Below, piece by piece: positions 8,520-17,086 of a DNA stretch of 64,000 bases. Every line of letters starts with the position of its first letter. Position 1 is the first letter of the stretch. The notes under the pieces are model-generated. The model did no database searches. It saw only the letters and a program-made list of their open reading frames with translations, and was not told the DNA's origin. Source of the DNA: JADGGM01 sp035553215. GTDB taxonomy: Bacteria > Gemmatimonadota > Gemmatimonadetes > Gemmatimonadales > Gemmatimonadaceae. The DNA is taken from assembly GCA_035553215.1 (NCBI GenBank), contig DATNDS010000031.1:3230-67229 (forward strand). Direction: 5' to 3'. The position numbers and the translations under genes were made by a program.

Positions 8520-9752
8520 GTGAACACGGTTCGACTCGCGATCTTCGTGGCTACCTACGGGCTCATTGCCGTGCAGCAACTGCCCGGCATGCGCCTCAAC
8601 CGGCCGGCTGCGTCACTGCTCGGTGCCGTGGCCATGGTCGTCGTTGGCCGCCTGCCGGTGCATGATGCGTACGCGGCCATCGATCCCGACGTCATCGTCT
8701 TTCTCCTGGGCGTGCTGCTGCTCACCGGATATCTCGAGCTGGGCGGCTTTTTCGATTGGGCCGCGGCGCGCATTGTCGGTCGCACGACCTCGCCGCGCGT
8801 CTTGCTGGCCATGATCGTGGCGACGAGCGGTCTGCTCTCCGCGCTCTTCCTCAATGATACGATCTGCCTCGTCTTCACACCCCTGCTCATTCCCGCGCTG
8901 CGCGCCCTGCGCTTGCGTCCACTCCCCTTCCTGCTGGGCGTCGCGTTCGCCGCCAACGTCGGGAGTGCGGCCACGATCACCGGCAATCCGCAGAACATGC
9001 TCATCGGCATTTCGAGTCATCTTGGATACGCCAGCTTCTTCGGCGCGCTCGCGCTCCCCGCGGCCGGCGGTCTGGTGATCGTATATGCCGTGCTGGCGTT
9101 CGCGTACCGGAACGATCTGCGGCCGACGACAGCCGGCACCGTGGGAACGGTGGACACCCCGCTCGATCGCGCACTGGTCATCAAGGCCCTCATCCTCTTT
9201 GCCGCGGCGCTTGCATGCTGGCTGGCCGGGCTCTCGCTTCCGCTCGTGGCGATTACCGCCGGCACGGTGATGATCGCCATCGGCGGGCGCGATGCGGCCC
9301 AGGCGTTTGCGCGTGTGGAATGGTCGCTGCTGCTCTTCTTTGCGGCGCTGTTTGTGTTGATGCGCGGGGTTCAGGATCTGCCGCTGTTCCTGGACCTCAC
9401 CTCGCGTGCCGCCGGAGGTCTCCGCGGCAATCCATGGCATGACGCCGTGACCGTGAGCGCCGCGATGACCGTTCTGTCGAATCTGGTGTCGAACGTGCCG
9501 GCCGTGATGCTCTGGCGGCCGGTGGTTCCCCACCTGCCCAATCCGAAGCTGATCTGGCTCGTGATGGCAATGAGCGCCACGTTCGCGGGGAATCTCACCA
9601 TCCTCGGCTCCATGGCGAATCTCATTGTCGCCGAACGGTCCAGCTCGCGCGGCGTCCCCATGCGCTTCGGCGACTTCCTGCGCACTGGCGTCCCCATCAC
9701 CGTGCTCACCATGGCGTGGGGGATTGCCGCCCTCGTACTGTTGCGCGCCTAG
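8520..9752 (+). CDS. ArsB/NhaD (SLC13-like) anion transporter
   Basis: A 410-residue integral membrane protein with about 11 hydrophobic segments, of the ion transporter superfamily that includes ArsB, NhaD and CitM. Two conserved loops support this: LNDTICLVFTPLLIPALRAL near residue 115 and the matching SNLVSNVPAVMLW near residue 322, plus NPQNMLIG after ITG, the hallmark of the first re-entrant loop. It probably moves an inorganic or dicarboxylate anion with Na+ or H+; the substrate cannot be told. The GTG at 8520 is the best start because the membrane topology begins directly after it. Upstream in-frame sequence is the antisense of the epimerase-like gene. Confidence 0.85.
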   Translation: MNTVRLAIFVATYGLIAVQQLPGMRLNRPAASLLGAVAMVVVGRLPVHDAYAAIDPDVIVFLLGVLLLTGYLELGGFFDWAAARIVGRTTSPRVLLAMIVATSGLLSALFLNDTICLVFTPLLIPALRALRLRPLPFLLGVAFAANVGSAATITGNPQNMLIGISSHLGYASFFGALALPAAGGLVIVYAVLAFAYRNDLRPTTAGTVGTVDTPLDRALVIKALILFAAALACWLAGLSLPLVAITAGTVMIAIGGRDAAQAFARVEWSLLLFFAALFVLMRGVQDLPLFLDLTSRAAGGLRGNPWHDAVTVSAAMTVLSNLVSNVPAVMLWRPVVPHLPNPKLIWLVMAMSATFAGNLTILGSMANLIVAERSSSRGVPMRFGDFLRTGVPITVLTMAWGIAALVLLRA

Positions 9753-9767
9753 CGGAATCGACGCCGG

Positions 9768-9989
9768 CTATTTGCGCTGCGCGCGCTGGCTTACGTACTT
9801 CCGCCATGCACTCTCCGTACCACCGGCCGTCACGCGCCAGATGAGGATGAAGACACCAATGGAGAGGAGCGCGTGAATCCACCCCGGACCGCCCAGCGCA
9901 AAGGTGACGATGGCCCAGAGGACGAGCATGGCGAAGGCGATCGGATAGGCCGCCGCATACCAGAATTTCGATGAAGGTGTCTCGGTCAT
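9768..9989 (-). CDS. Small two-helix membrane protein (DUF5670/lmo0937-like)
   Basis: A 73-residue protein, MTETPSSKF at the N-terminus, with two hydrophobic helices (about residues 12-30 and 37-54) separated by a GGPGWIHALL turn, and a basic C-terminus. The turn-plus-helix pattern resembles small lmo0937/DUF5670-type membrane proteins. Function unknown. It starts just upstream of the divergent 6S RNA promoter, and its coding start abuts the -35 box. The in-frame extension to 10052 would run through that promoter and is unlikely. Confidence 0.65.
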   Translation of the reverse strand: MTETPSSKFWYAAAYPIAFAMLVLWAIVTFALGGPGWIHALLSIGVFILIWRVTAGGTESAWRKYVSQRAQRK

Positions 9990-9995
9990 TCGTGA

Positions 9996-10024
9996 TTGAC
10001 TCGCTCGTCGTGGAATACTACATT
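9996..10024 (+). promoter_or_regulatory. Sigma70-type promoter of the 6S RNA candidate
   Basis: TTGACT at 9996-10001 and TACATT at 10019-10024 with an exact 17-bp spacer. Predicted transcription start is near 10031, immediately before the closing stem of the RNA described next. Confidence 0.75.
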
Positions 10025-10030
10025 GCCCGA

Positions 10031-10191
10031 CAGCACGGAACGAAGAGCTCACATTTTTGAGCCAACAAGTCTCTCGGGTGGGTTCGACAATCCATCACCG
10101 ACGTCATGCCCCGGTGCGGGGAAGGCGAAGAGTTGTGGTGAGAACCTCAGTCATTCGACGGGGCTTCAAGAATACTCTTCGTTCCTGCTCT
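10031..10191 (+). ncRNA. ssrS: Probable 6S RNA
   Basis: About 160-200 nt RNA with its own promoter and terminator and the architecture of 6S RNA, the RNA polymerase-binding regulator. The 5' segment GGAACGAAGAG (10037-10047) pairs perfectly with CTCTTCGTTCC (10175-10185) to close the molecule. Inside lies a large open region on both sides. An upper stem follows (ACAA-GT-CTCT with AGAGTTGT), and a terminal hairpin CCCC-GGTGC-GGGG preceded by CATG and followed by AAGGC, which resembles the conserved terminal loop region of enterobacterial 6S RNA. No ORF fits. The call rests on my manual fold and a remembered comparison, so a covariance-model search is the deciding test; another abundant sRNA is the alternative. 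Confidence 0.68.
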
Positions 10192-10194
10192 CCG

Positions 10195-10226
10195 AACCCC
10201 GCCCCCGAGGGCGGGGTTTGGTTTTT
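10195..10226 (+). terminator. Intrinsic terminator after the 6S RNA
   Basis: Perfect 10-bp stem AACCCCGCCC / GGGCGGGGTT (10195-10204 and 10209-10218) with a 4-nt CCGA loop, followed by TGG and five T residues. It also faces the end of the convergent exchanger gene. Confidence 0.9.
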
Positions 10227-10282
10227 CCTGCACCGGTCTCGGGTCTGCACGGCCCGCTCTCCCGGTGCCGTTCGTCCCGCCT

Positions 10283-11506
10283 TCACGGCTGGCGCGCTGC
10301 CGCCGGCCGGACCCGCTCACGCAGGAGCCGCCAGAAGATGCGCGGCGCAGTGGGTGGTGCCCAGATCCAGGAAAGTACCAGCACCACCGCCCATATACCG
10401 TATATCCACGTGATCTCCTCGCGCCAGTGGGCCTCGATGAACTGGGCCAGCCACAGGCCAAGGAGCAGCGAGGCGTTCCACCAGTCGAACCGCATGCGGA
10501 CGAGGACCAGCACCGCCACCAGGCTCTGCATCACGGTGAGCAGGATTTCCAGGCGCTGCACGCCGTCAAACGGGAGCGACGCGGGTATGCCGCGCGACGC
10601 GCTGAAAACGATGGGAATCATGGCCGCGAGCACCGTCCACTGATTCACGTTGCTCGAGAGCAGATTCATCAGCGCCGTGGGTGCGGTGCTCACCCGGCTT
10701 GCCCAGTGGAACGCCGACACCTTTTCCGGAAACTCGCTCACGAATGGCGCCACCCACTGCACGAACACGAACTGGCTGACGCCGAAGGACGTGGCCACGG
10801 CGAGCATGGAGTCGAGGAACGGTTCGGCGGTAAGGTAGATCAGCAGGCCACCGCCAACGAACAGCGCCGCGATGGCGACCACGCGCCATCGGCCGGGCCG
10901 CGTGTACGCCCATCGCGCCACGCGCGGCGCATCAGCCAGCGATTCCTCTCCATGCGCGGGGAAGCGCCAGAGCATGGCGAGGTACGCGGCATACATCGCC
11001 ACGAGCACCACGGCATCCAGCGGACCAATGGACCGCTTGTACCAGATCCACAGGAAGTAGAGCACCGGAGGCACCGTGGCGAGCACCTCCACGGCGTGTT
11101 CGTCATCGAGCAGGATGGGTGCGAAGGCGCCTTTCGACCGGCGCCGGAAGAAGGCGGCCACGAAGTAGATCATGGGCCAGCCCAGCCCGATCAGCAGCCG
11201 CACAGCCCCCGTGAAATTGGCGATCGCCAGGTGCGAGTGACACCCCGCGGGCGGCAGCGAGACGAAGCAGCGCGCGGTGTCGCCGCCCGCGGCCCATGCG
11301 ATCACGGCTTCCACCGCGAACTCGGGCAGCGTCTGGATCCAGGCGAGAATGGCCAGCGCGAGTCCCTGGGCGATGAGGAACTGCGCCGCTTCGGCGCCCC
11401 ACGTGATCAGGAACGCGCTGAAGAGCATGGTGGGGAAAGTCCACACCGCGGACCATGCGGATGCGGCGGCGCTCGCCATGCCTGCCATCGCGAACTTGAC
11501 TTTCAC
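10283..11506 (-). CDS. Sodium/calcium exchanger family (CaCA) membrane protein
   Basis: A 407-residue membrane protein with two inverted alpha repeats. Repeat one reads WGAEAAQFLIAQGLALAIL and QTLPEFAVEA, then ANFTGAVRLLIGLGWP. Repeat two reads VAPFVSEFPEKVSAFHWA and ALMNLLSSNVNQWT. The acidic residues in the PEF and SEFPE motifs correspond to the ion-coordinating glutamates of Na+/Ca2+ exchangers. It probably exchanges Ca2+ or another cation for Na+ or H+ across the inner membrane. The two alpha repeats are separated by a shorter than usual hydrophilic loop (RFPAHGEESLADAP). The start is a GTG with a poor ribosome binding site; an ATG 6 codons downstream at 11488 is the alternative. It is divergent from folE. 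Confidence 0.85.
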   Translation of the reverse strand: MKVKFAMAGMASAAASAWSAVWTFPTMLFSAFLITWGAEAAQFLIAQGLALAILAWIQTLPEFAVEAVIAWAAGGDTARCFVSLPPAGCHSHLAIANFTGAVRLLIGLGWPMIYFVAAFFRRRSKGAFAPILLDDEHAVEVLATVPPVLYFLWIWYKRSIGPLDAVVLVAMYAAYLAMLWRFPAHGEESLADAPRVARWAYTRPGRWRVVAIAALFVGGGLLIYLTAEPFLDSMLAVATSFGVSQFVFVQWVAPFVSEFPEKVSAFHWASRVSTAPTALMNLLSSNVNQWTVLAAMIPIVFSASRGIPASLPFDGVQRLEILLTVMQSLVAVLVLVRMRFDWWNASLLLGLWLAQFIEAHWREEITWIYGIWAVVLVLSWIWAPPTAPRIFWRLLRERVRPAAARQP

Positions 11507-11649
11507 TGGTGCGCGTCCCTATTAAGAGAAATGCCCCGACTGCGGGGCAGGGGACACGCGCAAACATAGACCGGCGGCGCGACCGGCTCAAGCCGTTCCG
11601 GGTGGAACGCGAGCCAGCCGCGCCGCGTTCTATGACAGAGGAACCCAGC

Positions 11650-12312
11650 ATGCCTGACTCACATGATCATCTGCACGCGCCAGGCGTGCCATCGTCCGCT
11701 CGACTCGAGCGCGTGCTCAACGGAGAGGAGCCGCCGACCTCCGCACCGGAGTTCGAGGCGCACGTGCGCGCCATTCTCGAACTGATCGGCGAGAACCCCG
11801 AGCGCGAGGGCCTGCTCCGGACGCCCCAGCGCGTGGCGGCATCGCTCTCCTGGCTCACGCGCGGCTACGACCAGCGCGTGGAGGACGTCGTTGGCGATGC
11901 CGTGTTCGAGGAAGAGCACACGAGCATGGTCATGGTGCGCGACATCGAGCTCTATTCGCTGTGCGAGCATCACATGCTTCCCTTCTTCGGCAAGGCGCAC
12001 ATCGCGTACATCCCGGACAACAAGATCGTAGGGCTCTCCAAGCTCCCGCGCATCGTCGAGGTGTTTGCGCGCCGCCTGCAGGTGCAGGAGCGGCTCACCG
12101 AGCAGATCGCCGAAGCGATTCAGAGCGTGCTCGAGCCGCGCGGCGTGGGCGTCGTGATCGAAGCATATCATCTCTGCATGATGATGCGCGGTGTGCAGAA
12201 GCAGAATTCGCAGACGGTGACGTCGGCCGTCACGGGCATTTTCCGGAACGACGCGCGCACGCGCGAGGAGTTTCTGGCGCTGGCGCACAGCCGCAATCAG
12301 TCGGCGCTGTGA
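11650..12312 (+). CDS. folE: GTP cyclohydrolase I
   Basis: A 220-residue FolE, the enzyme that turns GTP into 7,8-dihydroneopterin triphosphate, first step of tetrahydrofolate (and pterin) synthesis. The zinc and active-site core LCEHHMLPFFGKAHIAYIP is intact, as are IVGLSKLPRIVEVFARRLQ, ERLTEQIA and the C-terminal LCMMMRGVQ with its zinc-ligand cysteine. An in-frame ATG lies at 11632, but the ATG at 11650 has AGAGGA 7 nt upstream and fits the family length. Its TGA overlaps the GTG start of the next gene (GTGA), so the SDR gene is translationally coupled to it. Confidence 0.95.
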   Translation: MPDSHDHLHAPGVPSSARLERVLNGEEPPTSAPEFEAHVRAILELIGENPEREGLLRTPQRVAASLSWLTRGYDQRVEDVVGDAVFEEEHTSMVMVRDIELYSLCEHHMLPFFGKAHIAYIPDNKIVGLSKLPRIVEVFARRLQVQERLTEQIAEAIQSVLEPRGVGVVIEAYHLCMMMRGVQKQNSQTVTSAVTGIFRNDARTREEFLALAHSRNQSAL

Positions 12313-13028
12313 ACGCGACGCCCACCGGGCGGACGGCCGTCGTGACCGGCGCATCCCGCGGCATCGGGCTGGCCATTACGCGGGCGCTCGCGGACAGCGG
12401 CGCGCGCGTCGCCATGCTGGCGCGAGGCGGCGAAGCGCTCGCGGCGCGGGCGAATGAGATCGGCCCCGCCGCCCTGCCCATCCCCTGCGACGTCTCCGAC
12501 GCCGACGCCGTCGCGCGCGCGGCGGGCGTGATCACGCGGACCTTCGGCGGCGCGCCGGCCATCCTGATCAACAACGCGGGCGTCTTCCACCCGATGCCGG
12601 TCGCGGACGTCACGCCGCAGGAATTCGCGAACACGCTGCGCGTGAATCTGCTGTCATCGTTTCTCATGGTTCACGCCATGCTTCCGGGAATGCGCGCACG
12701 GGGCAGCGGCCATATCGTCACGATCGGGTCGGTGGCCGACCGGATCGCGATGGCCGGGAACGCCGCCTACTCGGCGAGCAAGTTCGGCGCGCGGGCGTTG
12801 CACGAGGTGCTGCGGACCGAGCTGAGAGGCAGCGGCGTGCGCGTGACGCTCGTGTCGCCGGCGTCCACCAACACCAGCATCTGGGACGGCATCGATCAGG
12901 CCGGGACCGGCCGCTTCCCGCCGCGCGAGGCCATGCTGCACGCGGACGCCGTCGCGGCCGCCGTGCTGTACGCCGTCAGGCAACCGGCCGCGGTCAACGT
13001 GGACGAGCTGCGGCTCTCCCGGGCGTAA
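12309..13028 (+). CDS. Short-chain dehydrogenase/reductase
   Basis: A 239-residue classical SDR with TGASRGIG (cofactor glycine motif, near residue 14), NNAG (near 93), a catalytic serine in TIGS and the active-site YSASK near 156. Coupled to folE by a GTGA overlap, it could act in pterin metabolism (a sepiapterin- or dihydropterin-reductase-like step), but the sequence itself only supports a generic NAD(P)H-dependent oxidoreductase. The GTG start gives the normal short leader before the first beta strand. Confidence 0.9.
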   Translation: MNATPTGRTAVVTGASRGIGLAITRALADSGARVAMLARGGEALAARANEIGPAALPIPCDVSDADAVARAAGVITRTFGGAPAILINNAGVFHPMPVADVTPQEFANTLRVNLLSSFLMVHAMLPGMRARGSGHIVTIGSVADRIAMAGNAAYSASKFGARALHEVLRTELRGSGVRVTLVSPASTNTSIWDGIDQAGTGRFPPREAMLHADAVAAAVLYAVRQPAAVNVDELRLSRA

Positions 13029-13036
13029 CGGCGATC

Positions 13037-13669
13037 GTGTTTCTGGAGCTCGTGGGCGCGCTGCGCTGCGTGCGCCCGCACGAGGCCACCTGGCTGGTCG
13101 CGTCGGCATATCGCATGGAACAGCGCGACATCGTGAGCGGAGAGCTGGGCTGTCCGGTCTGCGACGCGCGCTACGCCATTGAATACGGCGTGGCGGACTT
13201 TCGCGATGGCCGGCGCGGCATCACGCCGGCGGCCGCGGACGATGGCGGCGAGCTCGCGCTGCGCGTGGCCGCCCTGCTGGATCTGACGACGCCGGGAGGC
13301 GTGATCGTCCTCGTGGGACGGTGGGCGGCAGCGGCGCACGCCATGGGTGAGCTCACGGAGCACGTTCACGTGCTCGGTCTGGATGCGCCATCGGACATTG
13401 AGAGCGGGAATGGCGTGTCGCTCCTGCTCACCGCGGGGCACCTGCCACTGCGGCCGTTCACGGTGCGCGGCGTGGCGCTGGACGCCGCGCACGCGAGCGC
13501 AGACTGCCTTGCCGCCGCGGTCGCGGCGCTGCAGCCGAACGGACGGCTGCTCGCGCCGGTCGAGTCATCTCGTCCGGCGGGAGTGGAGGAGCTGGCCCGC
13601 GACGAGAACCACTGGCTGGCCGCTCGCACGCACGTCACGACCGTGCCCCTGTTGCGGCGCGACGCATAG
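13037..13669 (+). CDS. Uncharacterised protein with Trm112-like CPVC N-terminus
   Basis: A 210-residue protein that I do not recognise as a named family. The N-terminus (LVGALRCVRPHEATWLVAS ... GELGCPVCDARYAIEYGVADFR) resembles the Trm112/YcaR-type small zinc domain, with CxxC and the typical ARYxIxxGVxDF ending. The rest is a Rossmann-like alternation (GGVIVLVGRWAAAAHAM, LQPNGRLLAPVES) similar to a methyltransferase fold lacking a clear SAM-binding GxGxG. It starts with GTG 8 nt after the SDR gene and its stop is only 4 nt from the convergent acyl-CoA synthetase stop. Likely the third gene of the folE operon. Confidence 0.75.
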   Translation: MFLELVGALRCVRPHEATWLVASAYRMEQRDIVSGELGCPVCDARYAIEYGVADFRDGRRGITPAAADDGGELALRVAALLDLTTPGGVIVLVGRWAAAAHAMGELTEHVHVLGLDAPSDIESGNGVSLLLTAGHLPLRPFTVRGVALDAAHASADCLAAAVAALQPNGRLLAPVESSRPAGVEELARDENHWLAARTHVTTVPLLRRDA

Positions 13670-13673
13670 CTCC

Positions 13674-15509
13674 CTACTCGGCGTAGAGCGATGCGATGAG
13701 CGACTCGTATCGCGCATTGACCACCTGACGGCGCACCTTGAGCGTGGGCGTCAGCTCCCCGTTCTCGATCGAGAACGGACGGTCGAGCAGCCCCACCTTC
13801 TGCGGCGTCTCGAACTTGGCCAGCCCCGAGAGTCCGGCGAGCACCTCCTTCTCCATTTTCGTGCGCACGGCGGGCTGTTCAAGCAGCTCGTGCCGCGTGG
13901 AGTAGACGATGTGCTCGGCGGCAGCCCACGTCTCGAGTTGCGGGAAGTCGGGCACGACGAGCACCACGGGATACCGGCGTCTGTCCCCAATGAGCACCGC
14001 CTCGGCCACGAACTTGCTCTGTTTGATCTGATTCTCGATGGGTTGGGGGGCGATGTTCTTTCCACCCGCCGTGATGAGCAAATCCTTCTTGCGATCGGTG
14101 ATGCTGAGAAAGCCGTCCTGCAGCGTGCCAATGTCGCCGGTGTGCAGCCAGCCGTCGGGATCGATGGCGGCGCGAGTGTCGTCGGGCCGGTTGAAGTAGC
14201 CCTTCATGATGTTGGGGCCACGCGCGAGTATTTCGCCATCCGGCGCGATCGTCACCTCCACACCGGCGATGGGGCGTCCCACGGTGCCCGGCCGGAAGTG
14301 GTCCGGCGAATTCACGGCAATGACGGGCGATGACTCCGTGAGTCCGTAGCCCTCCAGAATCTGGAGACCGGCGGCGTAGAAGAACACGGTGATCTCCACC
14401 GCCAGCGGTGCTCCGCCGGAGACGAAGTACCGGATGCGGCCGCCGACGCGTGCCTTGAGCTTCGAGAACACGAGTCGCTGCGCGAGCGCGTACTGCATGG
14501 CCAGCAGCGCACCGGGCGTTTCACCATCCAGTCGGATGTGTGCCCAGCGTGCACCCACGTCTCGCGCCCAGTGGAAGATCCGGCGCGTGACGGCCCCGCC
14601 CGACATTGCCTTCTCCAGGACGGCCGCATGGATCTTCTCGTAGATGCGCGGCACCGAGACGACGAACGTCGGCCGCACCTCGCCGATGTTCTCCACGATC
14701 GTGTCCATGGATTCCACGTAGGCGATGGACACGCCCGTACAGAACATCAGAAAATCGAACATGCGCTCCAGGATGTGCGAGAGCGGCAGAAAGCTGAGCG
14801 ACACGTCGCCGGCGCCGAATGGGATGATGGACATCACCGCGGCCACGTTGGATGCGATGTTGCCGTGACTGAGCATGACGCCCTTGGGCTCGCCCGTGGT
14901 ACCCGACGTATAGATGATCGTCGCGAGGTCGTCCGGCATGGTGCGCAGCGCCGCGGTCCGATAGCGTGCGACACCGTCGGGATTCTCCGCGGCTGCACCC
15001 TTCGCTTCGAGCGCCGCCAGCGTCAGATCCACGCCGACCATGGGCGCGTCCGCAAACCCGATCATCCACTTCAGGTCGGGCAGCTCCGAGCGAATGGATG
15101 CGATCTTCCTGGCCTGCGCCTCGTCGGAGACGAAGATCGCGACGGCTCCGGAATCCCGCAGAATGTACTCCATGCGGGCTGCTGGCAGCGTGGGATAGAG
15201 CGGGACGTCGATGAGACCACCGGTGAGGCATGCGTAATCGGCAATGGCCCATTCCGGACGATTCTCGGAGAGAATGCCGACGCGGGAGCCCCGGGCGATG
15301 CCCAGCGCGTCGAGACCCAGCGCCGCATGACGCACACGGCCGGCGAGCCAGCGGTGCGAGAGCGGATGATAGCGTCCATCGCGCTTCACCTGCAGCGCGT
15401 CGGGACGGTCATGGCGATCCACGGCGTCGAAGAAGAGCTGCGTGAGCGTGGCCGGCGCGAGGAGCACGTCGTCGCGCGTGGCGCTCGCGCGGTCGGCGGT
15501 TCCGGTCAT
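13674..15509 (-). CDS. Long-chain acyl-CoA synthetase (AMP-binding)
   Basis: A 611-residue adenylate-forming enzyme of the long-chain fatty acid:CoA ligase group. Motifs: YTSGTTGEPKGVMLSHGN (P-loop-like, about residues 205-222), a GYGLTE core motif (A5), GWLHTGDIG (A7) and DRKKDLLITAGGKNIAPQPIE (A8 with the A10 region following). It activates free fatty acids for beta-oxidation or lipid synthesis. No signal peptide. It is the only lipid-activation gene here, and an enoyl-CoA hydratase lies elsewhere in the window at 30602. The downstream neighbour in transcription is convergent, and the upstream lipoprotein gene (stop 15540) is only 30 bp away on the same strand. Confidence 0.93.
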   Translation of the reverse strand: MTGTADRASATRDDVLLAPATLTQLFFDAVDRHDRPDALQVKRDGRYHPLSHRWLAGRVRHAALGLDALGIARGSRVGILSENRPEWAIADYACLTGGLIDVPLYPTLPAARMEYILRDSGAVAIFVSDEAQARKIASIRSELPDLKWMIGFADAPMVGVDLTLAALEAKGAAAENPDGVARYRTAALRTMPDDLATIIYTSGTTGEPKGVMLSHGNIASNVAAVMSIIPFGAGDVSLSFLPLSHILERMFDFLMFCTGVSIAYVESMDTIVENIGEVRPTFVVSVPRIYEKIHAAVLEKAMSGGAVTRRIFHWARDVGARWAHIRLDGETPGALLAMQYALAQRLVFSKLKARVGGRIRYFVSGGAPLAVEITVFFYAAGLQILEGYGLTESSPVIAVNSPDHFRPGTVGRPIAGVEVTIAPDGEILARGPNIMKGYFNRPDDTRAAIDPDGWLHTGDIGTLQDGFLSITDRKKDLLITAGGKNIAPQPIENQIKQSKFVAEAVLIGDRRRYPVVLVVPDFPQLETWAAAEHIVYSTRHELLEQPAVRTKMEKEVLAGLSGLAKFETPQKVGLLDRPFSIENGELTPTLKVRRQVVNARYESLIASLYAE

Positions 15510-15539
15510 CGTCTCCTCCAGCGGTGACGCACGCGCCCG

Positions 15540-16316
15540 CTATTCGATGAGAACGCGCAGCACGTAGCGGATGGGACTCCCGGGCACCGCGGCGCCGTTT
15601 GGTTCGGCGGCCGTGACCTGAACGACCACGGAGTCGGCAAACGCCTTGGTGTCCGGCGTGATCCGGAGCGATCGGTTCGCCGTGCCCGTGGCGTCGGTGG
15701 TATCCACCAGCGATGGTCGTTTGGTGTCGTCCACGAGTTGCACGGCCGTGGAATCGGTGTTGTCCAGGCCTGCGGGATACGTGAACGCGTAGTGCACCAG
15801 ATAACTGGGCACGGGTATGGTGTCGGTGCCGGAGATCTGGACGATCCGCACCTGAAACGTGCGCAGCGTATCGCGTCCCGTGAACGCATAGTGGAGCGAA
15901 TCGCGCAGACTGTCCAGGGCAAGCATCGCACCGGGGCGCACGACGGAAATGAGCGTGATGGGCGCCGACTGCAGCGTGAGCGACGTCGCGACGACGGTGG
16001 CCTGTCCCGTGTCGTTGGCCGCGACGAATCCGGTCGTGGAATCCACGCTGAATCGTTTGGCGCTGTCGAGCGCGAGGAAGCGAATGGGCGCGTCGGGAAT
16101 GACCTCGTTCCGGAAATTGAACACCGTGGCCCGCAGCGGAACCGCGGCGCCCGTGCTGTCGCGCATGGAATCTCCCACCACGATGGACGGAAGTGGCGAG
16201 GGCGAGAGCTGGATGGCGACGGGAATCGAGGGATCCGTGCCGACTTCGCTGCAGGCCAGCGCGGCGACGATGACCAGCGTCGCCGCCAAGATCGCGCGAC
16301 AGGTGGCGCGGCGCAT
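15540..16316 (-). CDS. Ig-like domain lipoprotein
   Basis: A 258-residue exported lipoprotein. The signal peptide (MRRATCRAILAATLVIVAALACSE) ends in a lipobox with the acylated Cys near 22. Beta-sandwich stretches follow, with DTGQATVVATSL and ATGTANRSLRITPD, typical of bacterial Ig-like (Big) domains that serve as spacers or adhesion modules. Start: ATG at 16316, overlapping the ParA stop (TGATG); the GTG one codon upstream is less likely. It follows the ParA and TPR genes on the same strand, so all three are probably cotranscribed. Confidence 0.8.
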   Translation of the reverse strand: MRRATCRAILAATLVIVAALACSEVGTDPSIPVAIQLSPSPLPSIVVGDSMRDSTGAAVPLRATVFNFRNEVIPDAPIRFLALDSAKRFSVDSTTGFVAANDTGQATVVATSLTLQSAPITLISVVRPGAMLALDSLRDSLHYAFTGRDTLRTFQVRIVQISGTDTIPVPSYLVHYAFTYPAGLDNTDSTAVQLVDDTKRPSLVDTTDATGTANRSLRITPDTKAFADSVVVQVTAAEPNGAAVPGSPIRYVLRVLIE

Positions 16317-17083
16317 CACTCGAACCGCTGTATCAGAATTGCCGCGAGATTCACGTAGGCCTGCGCCGCGGGGTCGGCCGGCGAGCGCAGCACGAGCGGC
16401 TGTCCCGCCGCGAACGATTCCGTGGCGGCGAGCGACCGGGGCACCACGACATCCAGCAGCATGCTGCGTGGCAGATTGCGGCGAATGTAGTCCACCACGC
16501 GGCCGCAGGAATCGTTCTGGGGATCGGCCATCGTGAGCAGCAGGCCGTCCAGCGTCAGATCGTCGTTCTCAGCCACCATGTCCTGAATCCCGCGCAGAAT
16601 CTGCGGCGTGGTCTGCAGCGCCAGCGGCTCGCACTGGAGCGGTACCACCACGTGCTGGCTTCCCTGAAGCACCCGCTGCACCACCGGTCCAAGCCCGGGC
16701 GGCGCATCCACCACCGTGATGTGTGTCCGCTCGCGCGCCAGCGCCAGCAGCTCCGGAAGCAGCCGTGTCTCCTCGATCTGATGCTGATACACCGACTGGC
16801 TCGATTCGGTACTCACGCTGCCCGCGAGAATCACGCGCAGCCAGGGCAGGGCAGTTGGGAGGATGATGTCCCGGAGCGTCTTGCGGCCGGCGACATAGTC
16901 CGAAATGCCGAATCGCGTGTGATCATTCCGCAATCCCACCCCGTAGCGCACCGCGCCCTGTGGATCCACGTCCACCAGGAGAGTCTTGAGGCCGCGCCGC
17001 GCAAACGCCGCCGCGAGATTCACCGCCGTGGTCGTCTTGCCGACACCACCCTTCTGACTGATGATCGCGAGGACGGTGCCCAC
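16316..17083 (-). CDS. ParA/Soj-family ATPase
   Basis: A 255-residue ParA-type ATPase with the deviant Walker A KGGVGKTTT (residues 11-19), DVDPQG (switch/A' motif) and a Walker B-like VVDAPPG. These proteins move chromosomes, plasmids or protein clusters by nucleotide-dependent gradients. There is no parB next door; instead it sits between a TPR protein and a lipoprotein, more like the orphan ParA proteins that position cytoplasmic or polar complexes. The C-terminus ends IQRFE and its TGA overlaps the next ATG. Confidence 0.9.
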   Translation of the reverse strand: MGTVLAIISQKGGVGKTTTAVNLAAAFARRGLKTLLVDVDPQGAVRYGVGLRNDHTRFGISDYVAGRKTLRDIILPTALPWLRVILAGSVSTESSQSVYQHQIEETRLLPELLALARERTHITVVDAPPGLGPVVQRVLQGSQHVVVPLQCEPLALQTTPQILRGIQDMVAENDDLTLDGLLLTMADPQNDSCGRVVDYIRRNLPRSMLLDVVVPRSLAATESFAAGQPLVLRSPADPAAQAYVNLAAILIQRFE

Positions 17084-17086
17084 GCC

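Noticed and set aside
10265..11569. 434-residue plus-strand ORF opposite the exchanger
   Set aside because: Shadow of the Na+/Ca2+ exchanger gene, which has conserved alpha repeats.
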